Source: Acidobacteriota bacterium (GTDB lineage Bacteria; Acidobacteriota; Terriglobia; UBA7540). Taken from it: a DNA stretch of 10,129 bases. This document shows positions 5,519 through 10,129 of this stretch, piece after piece (within the stretch, counting starts at the first letter, position 1; each line of letters opens with the position of its first letter). Under the pieces are notes generated by a model that made no database searches, was not told where the DNA came from, and saw only the letters and a program-made list of their open reading frames with translations. The DNA lies in the NCBI GenBank assembly GCA_021827255.1, contig JAKAWO010000089.1, positions 1 through 10,129 of the forward strand. The letters run 5' to 3'. The translations under genes were made by a program, and so were the position numbers.

Positions 5519-7444
5519 TCAGTCCTTGACCGTCAGATCGTAAATTTTAGCATCCACAAACAATTGGAAGAGGTTGGGGTCGAGGAGCTGAGATTTGACT
5601 TCTTGGCTGATGATGTCGAGGGCGCGCTCGATAGGAACAGCGCGTTTGTAAGGGCGATCACGAGCCGTCAAGGCGTCAAAAATGTCCGAGATCGTCATCA
5701 TTTTAGTTTGGAAAGGAATTTCGTCAGCCTTCATGTGGTAAGGATAACCGCTGCCATCGAGCTTTTCGTGATGAGCGCGGGCGATGGAGGGGATATTCCG
5801 CAGTTCCTTGGTCCAAGGAATCTGGCTGAGGAATTTGAAGCTGTGGATGACGTGCGATTCAATCTGAAGGCGTTCGTTGGCGTCAAGGGAGCCTTTGGGG
5901 ATTGATAGCAAACGCAGCTCCTCAGGGGCCAAAAGGGCATCCGCTGAACCCTCGGGGTCCTGGAAGGTCCAGCCGGCGATTTCGACCAGTTTTTCCGAGG
6001 TGGCTTCAGGGAGGACGGTCGGCTCGTTGGCCTGGAGAATGTCGTTCAGGAATTCGTCAAGGCGGCGGAGTTCCTCCTCCAAGCCGGCGTCAATGGCGCC
6101 AAGAGCCTTCTCGAAGTTCTGATTTCCCTCCTGCAAAAGATGGTTGAGCTTCTTGCGCGTGGCGTCGAGTTCCATCACCTTGCGGATGTATTGGAAACGC
6201 TTGCGGACGAGCTCGAGCTGAAACGGGTAAAGCTTTTTGGCTTTGACCAGGACCTCTTCGCGGACGCCCACCTTGCCGAAATCGTGCAGCAGCGAGGCGT
6301 AACGAAGTTCCTGAATCTCCTCGCGCGAGAAGTGGATGTTCTTGTACGGGCCGGAGTCCACCCGATCCACGACGTTGGCCAGACCGACCGTGAGCTTGGC
6401 CACGCGCTCGGAGTGGCCGAAGGTCGTCGGATCGCGGGATTCGATGGCGGTGACGGAGGCCTTCACGAAGCCTTCAAACAGTCGCTGGATGTCGCGGTAG
6501 AGAAGGTTGTTTTCAAGCGCTACGGCGGCCTGACTGGCGAGCGAAGCCGCAAGCTCCCGGCTGCGCGCGGAAAAGGGCACCACTTCCTCTTTCACGGCTT
6601 GGGGCGAGGTCAGTTTGGCTTCCTTGTGCCGCTTGGCGTTGATGAGTTGGAGGACGCCAATGCACTCGTCCTTCTGGTTCTTCATGGGAAGCACGAGCAT
6701 GGATTTGGTGCGGTAGCCGAACTTCCGATCAAATTCGCGGTTGAGCTGGAAGGGCAAACCGCGGATACGGTAGGCGTCCTTGAGGTTCAAAATGGAGCCG
6801 GTGGCGGCTGCATAACCGGCGATGCTGCGACGGTCAATGGGTAAGGTGAACTGGCGGAAGGGCACGGAATGGCTGTCACTCTGGGTCAGCTTGAAGAGGA
6901 GGTAGTTCGCGCCGTTCTCGCCTTCCTCCGTCAGGTAGAGCGAGCCCGCGTCGCAACAGGTGATGTCGCGGCTTTTGGTGAGGATGAGTTCCAGCAGGGC
7001 GTCGGTGTTGCGCTCGGTGGAAAGGGCCACGCCGATCCGGTTGAGCGTGCCGAGCTCGAGGGCGACATCGCGGCGCTCGACGCGAGAGCGCTCGCGGTCG
7101 GCCTGGGCGCGAAGGCTTTGGAACGCGTTTTCGACCGCAAACCGCAGGCTGGCAGCGGGCGACCGGCGCGGCAAGAGCGCAAAGATCCGCTTCTCGGCAA
7201 TCGCGCTCGGAGGGGGAGGGGTATCGCTCAGGTAGATGAGTTTCCAGCCGTCCATGCCTCGGGCGGGCTGCTTGATCCTAGCCAAGCTGTCTTCGGAAGA
7301 GTCGGCAATGAGGACAGCAGGCTTATCCCAGGCTTCAGGCGCGTCGGCATCTCGCGCCAGCGCGACGATGGGATAGCCGGTGCGAAACCGGCGCAAGACG
7401 GCGCCCAGCCTTGAAGGCTTAAAATAGTAAATAGTGCCTTTCAT
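5519..7444 (-). CDS. Receiver-like/GAF/HD-GYP cyclic-di-GMP phosphodiesterase
   Basis: This encodes 641 residues from ATG 7444. A frame opening at 7690 would add 82 Cys/Pro-rich residues, but the strong TATAAT at 7499-7494 lies downstream of it, so 7444 is preferred; no clear Shine-Dalgarno is seen. Residues 1-112 resemble a degenerate receiver (AVLIAD at 43-48, WKLIYLSD, FALLPRRSPAASL). A helical linker follows, then a GAF domain at about 130-312 (DAGSLYLTEE, MLVLPMKNQ, GVLQLINAK). The HD-GYP domain is at about 320-625: GHSER 343-347, HDFGK 387-391, HHEKLDGSGYP 558-568, and DIFDALTARDRPYK 587-600. All key metal and GYP residues are present, so c-di-GMP hydrolysis is likely. Between HD and GYP lies a largely helical insertion of roughly 110 residues (about 405-515), making the spacing far longer than usual. 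It is cytosolic, with no membrane segment. Confidence 0.93.
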   Translation of the reverse strand: MKGTIYYFKPSRLGAVLRRFRTGYPIVALARDADAPEAWDKPAVLIADSSEDSLARIKQPARGMDGWKLIYLSDTPPPPSAIAEKRIFALLPRRSPAASLRFAVENAFQSLRAQADRERSRVERRDVALELGTLNRIGVALSTERNTDALLELILTKSRDITCCDAGSLYLTEEGENGANYLLFKLTQSDSHSVPFRQFTLPIDRRSIAGYAAATGSILNLKDAYRIRGLPFQLNREFDRKFGYRTKSMLVLPMKNQKDECIGVLQLINAKRHKEAKLTSPQAVKEEVVPFSARSRELAASLASQAAVALENNLLYRDIQRLFEGFVKASVTAIESRDPTTFGHSERVAKLTVGLANVVDRVDSGPYKNIHFSREEIQELRYASLLHDFGKVGVREEVLVKAKKLYPFQLELVRKRFQYIRKVMELDATRKKLNHLLQEGNQNFEKALGAIDAGLEEELRRLDEFLNDILQANEPTVLPEATSEKLVEIAGWTFQDPEGSADALLAPEELRLLSIPKGSLDANERLQIESHVIHSFKFLSQIPWTKELRNIPSIARAHHEKLDGSGYPYHMKADEIPFQTKMMTISDIFDALTARDRPYKRAVPIERALDIISQEVKSQLLDPNLFQLFVDAKIYDLTVKD

Positions 7445-7832
7445 CAGTGATGGCACAGGCAGTGAGTGGAATCTGTCCCGGCCAAGCCCGCTTATTATAC
7501 CGCTCCGTCCGCCGCCCTTGCGAGCATTTTGCGCGAGCGCGTGTTCCGGCTCGCATGCCGCTCGAAAGGGCGGATGCCATGCGGAGAACGCGAGGAGTCC
7601 TAGGGAGCACGCCAGTGACCGTTCGGCTTGTGCGCCAACCCCACCGATGCACTTAGGCGCTAAGGACGCCGCAGGAAGAAATGTTGTCACCGTAATTTGG
7701 AAACCTCTGTCGAGTGAGGGCGATGCGCGCCTGCCGCTGATGCCTGGCAGATTCGGCTCGAGGCGGCGAATTCAAGCGAGGCAAGGAACCATTCTGCCAT
7801 TTCCAGAATCTAAGGACTAGGAGGGAGCAGCA
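7445..7832. other. Divergent intergenic region between the HD-GYP gene and the small membrane protein gene
   Basis: About 388 bases. It holds the minus-strand -10 box at 7494-7499. Near the plus-strand gene there is a 6-base inverted repeat, ATTCTG-CCATTTC-CAGAAT (7791-7809), ending 9 bases before the strong ribosome site. No convincing plus-strand promoter is visible. Open frames here look like shadows. Confidence 0.45.
7494..7499 (-). promoter_or_regulatory. Candidate -10 box for the HD-GYP gene
   Basis: The minus strand reads GGTATAATAAG; TATAAT is a perfect -10 hexamer. Transcription would begin near 7487, about 43 bases before ATG 7444. No good -35 is found at 16-18 bases (CGCAAG or similar), so an activator or an extended element may be needed. 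Confidence 0.45.
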
Positions 7833-8129
7833 ATGGTAATACACGGGTCGTTCGACGCTCTCATCATCGCCATCAAACTGGTCCTGCTGGGGGTCGGGAT
7901 TCTGTATTTGTTCCGCGTGCTCTGGACCTATCACACGGAAGGCGCCAAGAAACCGCTTCGTATGATCTGGAGCGATCCGGCCCGCTCAGCGGATGGACTG
8001 GCGATTTGGCTGGGTCTGAAACTGATGGATTACATCTGGTCCGGGTTGAAGTGGGGGGTTGATGTTCTCGAGGAAGCCTCAGCCGACATTGGGGAGTGGT
8101 TCGTCGGCCATCGCGGGGCGCGAGGTTAA
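7833..8129 (+). CDS. Small membrane protein of unknown function
   Basis: This encodes 98 residues from ATG 7833, with a strong AGGAGG (7819-7824) 8 bases upstream, one of the best ribosome sites in the window. One hydrophobic span (about 9-28, ALIIAIKLVLLGVGILYLFR) is followed by a basic stretch, KKPLRMIWSDPARS, which suggests a short periplasmic start and a cytoplasmic body. A second amphipathic, Trp-rich region (about 52-75, LAIWLGLKLMDYIWSGLKWG) may lie on the membrane. The C-terminus EWFVGHRGARG is encoded inside a large inverted repeat that covers the stop codon, so the gene's end may have been supplied by that element. It is divergent from the HD-GYP gene and upstream of dprA, with 338 bases between. 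No family recognised. Confidence 0.7.
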   Translation: MVIHGSFDALIIAIKLVLLGVGILYLFRVLWTYHTEGAKKPLRMIWSDPARSADGLAIWLGLKLMDYIWSGLKWGVDVLEEASADIGEWFVGHRGARG

Positions 8130-8196
8130 CGAGGCGGCAACGCCTCTGCCGCGCTTCCGATGGCCCCGCGAAAAGGGCCAGGAACGAACCACTCCC
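8092..8196. repeat. Nested long inverted repeat over the 3' end of the small membrane protein gene
   Basis: GGGAGTGGTTCGT (8092-8104) and ACGAACCACTCCC (8184-8196) are perfect 13-base reverse complements. Inside lie CGCGGGGC (8112-8119) with GCCCCGCG (8163-8170), GCGCG (8118-8122) with CGCGC (8150-8154), and an apical GAGGCG-GCAA-CGCCTC (8131-8146) with a GNRA-type loop. The tip pairs directly after the TAA at 8127-8129. Alternative pairings exist, such as TGGCCC (8161-8166) with GGGCCA (8175-8180) or, longer range, TGGCCCC (8161-8167) with GGGGCCA (8241-8247). It could be a structured 3' UTR or terminator, a REP/MITE-like element, or an RNA switch. Confidence 0.65.
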
Positions 8197-8467
8197 GCCC
8201 GCCGAGACCTCGGCGACTTCTGAGGCTCAATTTCGTCGCCGGGGCCATCAAAATCACCCTGTCCACGATCCGCGAGTGTGATTGTCACCATCCGGTTGCG
8301 AAACCCAACCTTCCAGCATGTTACTTTTGACCCTTGCGTCCGCATCCTGATTTCTGCGATTTTAGTGTGAGCCTTCGGCGGGCGAATTCCTGGTTTATTA
8401 GCCGCAGACCCAGGTCAAGCCGCGGCGACAAGGGCATTGAGACAGGCGACATGCTGGATTTCGCTCC
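8130..8467. other. Intergenic region before dprA
   Basis: About 338 bases. The first part is hairpin-rich: the right arm of the nested repeat, then the palindrome CGCCGAG-AC-CTCGGCG (8200-8215), then GGCGAC/GTCGCC (8212-8217 and 8235-8240). The second half (8250-8467) is plainer, and I see no clear promoter or ribosome site for dprA in it. No gene is supported. Confidence 0.5.
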
Positions 8468-9601
8468 ATGAGAGAAGATATCGCATATTGGGTGGGGCTG
8501 ACCCAAGTGGAAGGCCTGGGGGCGCGTGGTGCGCATCGTATGGTGGAGCATTTCGGCTCACCTCAAGGCGCTTACATGGCCTCGCTCACGGAACTGGAAG
8601 CCTCGGGCTTGCCGGCACAGGTCTGCCGCGCGGTTTTTGAGCAGGCCGGACTGCGAGAGGCCGAAAGGGAAGTTGAGAAGGTAAAAGAGGCGAGGTGCGA
8701 AATTATTACTTGGGCGGATGAGGAATATCCGCCGGCGCTCAAGCAGATAGCTGACCCGCCCTTGTTGCTCTATGCTCGTGGAAATGTCAAAGTCCTTTCG
8801 CGGCACGCTGTCGCGGTGGTCGGAACGCGGCGACCGACTCCTTACGGTCTGCAAGTGACGCGTCGGCTGGCCAAAGACCTGGCGGAACGGCAACTGGTCA
8901 TCGTGAGTGGTCTGGCGCGCGGAATAGATTCCGCCGCCCACTTTGGCGCGCTCGATGCCCAAGGGGTGACGGTGGCGGTACAAGGGCGCGGCATGGATGA
9001 AATCTATCCGGCCGAGAACAAGAAGCTGGCGGAGAAGATTCTGGAGTCTGGGGCAGTGATTTCTGAGTTTCCACTGGGCACCGGGCCGATGCCGGAAAAC
9101 TTTCCCATTCGGAACCGCATCATCAGCGGACTCTCGCTGGGAGTGATGGTGGTGGAAGCGAGCGAGTACAGCGGCTCGCTGATTACGGCGCGTTTGGCCA
9201 CCGAGCAGAACCGTGAAGTGTTCGCCGTTCCGGGCAATGTGACGTCACCGCAGAGCCTGGGACCCAATTACCTGATTAAGCAGGGCGCCAAGCTGGTGGA
9301 CCAATGGATGGACGTGATCGAGGAATTTCCACCCCAGGTCCGCGGGCAACTTCTTCCGGCTGACGCGGATAGGGAAACCCAACCGATTTCAGCCGAGAAC
9401 GGCTTGCTGTTCGATCAGTCCCTGACTGGAGAGCAAAAGCAGGTGTTTGAGATTTTGCGGCCCGACCAAGCAGTTTTTGTGGATGATATCTTCAATCGCG
9501 TCACGCTGCCCCAAGCGCGCATCTTACAGGCGCTGCTAGAATTGGAAATGAGTGGGCTGATCCGGCAATTGCCAGGAAAGAATTTTATCCGTAAGCTTTG
9601 A
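8468..9601 (+). CDS. dprA: DNA-processing protein DprA (Smf)
   Basis: This encodes 377 residues, a normal length for the longer DprA forms. ATG 8468 is the only ATG after the in-frame TGA at 8438-8440; no strong ribosome site precedes it. Residues 1-70 are a helical N-terminal SAM/HhH-like domain (VGLTQVEGLGARGAHRM). Residues 75-290 are the Rossmann-like DprA core: VVGTRRPTPYG 117-127, SGLARGIDSAAHFGAL 147-162, GRGMDEIYP 173-181, FPIRNRIISG 212-221, SGSLITARLA 235-244 and VFAVPGN 251-257. Residues 318-377 form the C-terminal winged-helix (DML1-like) domain. DprA binds single-stranded DNA and loads RecA during transformation, in the cytosol (established). The stretch AVQGRG is less typical than the usual AVLGxG. 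It lies 157 bases upstream of topA in the same direction, a common pairing. Confidence 0.97.
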   Translation: MREDIAYWVGLTQVEGLGARGAHRMVEHFGSPQGAYMASLTELEASGLPAQVCRAVFEQAGLREAEREVEKVKEARCEIITWADEEYPPALKQIADPPLLLYARGNVKVLSRHAVAVVGTRRPTPYGLQVTRRLAKDLAERQLVIVSGLARGIDSAAHFGALDAQGVTVAVQGRGMDEIYPAENKKLAEKILESGAVISEFPLGTGPMPENFPIRNRIISGLSLGVMVVEASEYSGSLITARLATEQNREVFAVPGNVTSPQSLGPNYLIKQGAKLVDQWMDVIEEFPPQVRGQLLPADADRETQPISAENGLLFDQSLTGEQKQVFEILRPDQAVFVDDIFNRVTLPQARILQALLELEMSGLIRQLPGKNFIRKL

Positions 9602-9669
9602 AAGCCCTTTGGAAGCCAGAGTTGACAGGTTGGAGTTTTCAGTTCCACAGTAATGGAGCGGCGGTCCGG

Positions 9670-9695
9670 GAGACCCAGGGCTCAAGAGAGGTCTC
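9670..9695. repeat. Short inverted repeat between dprA and topA
   Basis: GAGACC (9670-9675) and GGTCTC (9690-9695) pair around a 14-base loop. It has no T tract, so it is not a clear terminator. A TTGACA at 9622-9627 nearby has no good -10 at normal spacing. Whether dprA and topA share a transcript cannot be decided from sequence. Confidence 0.3.
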
Positions 9696-9758
9696 AGAGA
9701 GTGCGATGGCAAGGCCGCTTGGCTGTGAATCTTTGATCCGTAGGTGTGACAGGATTTT

Positions 9759-10129
9759 ATGGGCAAATCACTGGTCATCGTAGAGTCTCCGGCCAAGGCG
9801 AAGACGATCAATAAGTATCTAGGCTCGGACTACGCGGTCAAAGCCTCCATGGGCCACGTGATGGATTTGCCCAAAAAGGATTTGGGCGTGAATATCGAGA
9901 AGGATTTTGCGCCCACCCTGCAAGAAATTCCATCCAAGAAGCCTGTTATCAAAGAATTGAGAGCCGCAGCCGACAAGGCTGAGGCGGTCTATCTGGCCGC
10001 CGACCCCGACCGTGAAGGCGAGGCCATCTGCGCGCACTTGCGCGGCCTGCTCAGCGCGCGCGGACGGAAATTCTACCGCGTGATGTTCAACGAGATCACT
10101 CGCAGCGCCGTGCGGGAGGCCTAGATCGG
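9759..10129 (+). CDS. topA: DNA topoisomerase I, N-terminal part (3' truncated at contig end)
   Basis: Starts at ATG 9759, with AGGA (9751-9754) 4 bases upstream. About 121 residues of the TOPRIM domain are visible: SLVIVESPAKAKTINKYLG with the catalytic Glu at residue 9, MGHVMDLP 31-38, AADPDREGEAI 81-90 with the acidic metal-binding DxDxE residues, and VMFNEITRSAVREA 108-121. TopA relaxes negatively supercoiled DNA by single-strand passage, and full proteins run to about 700-900 residues. An apparent TAG at 10122-10124 would end the protein before the active-site Tyr. That codon is made of one genomic base plus the first bases of an adapter-like sequence filling 10123-10129, so I treat the gene as running off the contig rather than as truncated. 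It is downstream of dprA in the same direction. Confidence 0.95.
10123..10129 (+). other. Probable Illumina adapter remnant at the contig end
   Basis: The last seven bases, AGATCGG, equal the first seven of the TruSeq adapter (AGATCGGAAGAGC). They sit exactly at the sequence end and break an otherwise perfect topA frame with TAG. This looks like untrimmed read-through rather than genome. Confidence 0.75.

Noticed and set aside
6140..7414. Plus-strand open frames of 234 and 181 codons opposite the HD-GYP gene
   Set aside because: They are Val/Gly/Glu/Ala-rich shadows of the GAF and linker regions, with no domain likeness.
7445..7690. N-terminal extension of the HD-GYP gene to an ATG at 7690
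   Set aside because: A perfect TATAAT lies inside the extension at 7494-7499 on the same strand, and the extra 82 residues look non-coding. The start at 7444 opens directly into a receiver-like domain.
8131..8146. Simple intrinsic terminator after the small membrane protein gene
   Set aside because: The GAGGCG-GCAA-CGCCTC hairpin is strong but is followed by TGCCGCG rather than a T tract, and it is part of a larger nested repeat.

Overview
The window looks like a short chromosomal contig from a GC-rich bacterium. Acidobacteriota is the best guess. The evidence is indirect: two paralogous PilZ proteins with zinc-knuckle-like CxxC pairs, a GAF/HD-GYP protein, a small secreted coiled-coil protein rich in KK/AK repeats, and a dprA-topA pair. 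No rRNA or strong phylogenetic marker is present, so this is an inference. The tRNA genes encode their CCA ends, and the tRNA promoter has consensus bacterial sigma-70-type boxes.

Layout. 2-781 (+) is the C-terminal part of a multi-pass membrane protein of the spermidine-synthase-like family. 899-1297 (-) is a small secreted protein. 1501-2343 (-) holds two adjacent reading frames in the same frame, separated only by a TGA. Together they match, end to end, the intact tandem-PilZ protein encoded divergently at 2909-3742 (+). The TGA sits exactly where the intact paralogue has the fourth cysteine of its two CxxC pairs. 3894-4132 (-) is a tRNA-Gly(GCC)/tRNA-Cys(GCA) operon with a consensus promoter. 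4488-4820 (+) is a small signal-anchored protein of unknown function. 4952-5377 (+) is a stand-alone receiver domain that has lost its phospho-acceptor Asp. 5519-7444 (-) is a 641-residue receiver-like/GAF/HD-GYP protein. 7833-8129 (+) is a small membrane protein of unknown function. 8468-9601 (+) is dprA. 9759 to the end (+) is the N-terminal TOPRIM part of topA, running off the contig.

How the genes may work together. PilZ proteins bind c-di-GMP and HD-GYP proteins usually hydrolyse it, so roughly 1.5-7.4 kb is a loose second-messenger signalling region: two multi-domain PilZ loci, a degenerate receiver and an HD-GYP enzyme. It is interrupted by tRNAs and is not one operon. DprA and TopA form a widespread DNA-processing pair (established knowledge).

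Main points for a second look: the in-frame TGA at a zinc-ligand cysteine position; a nested inverted repeat with 13-bp perfect outer arms over the 3' end of the 7833-8129 gene; the receiver domain lacking its Asp; a large helical insertion inside the HD-GYP domain; a CRP-like palindrome upstream of 4488; and seven bases at the contig end identical to the start of the Illumina TruSeq adapter, which create a false stop in topA.
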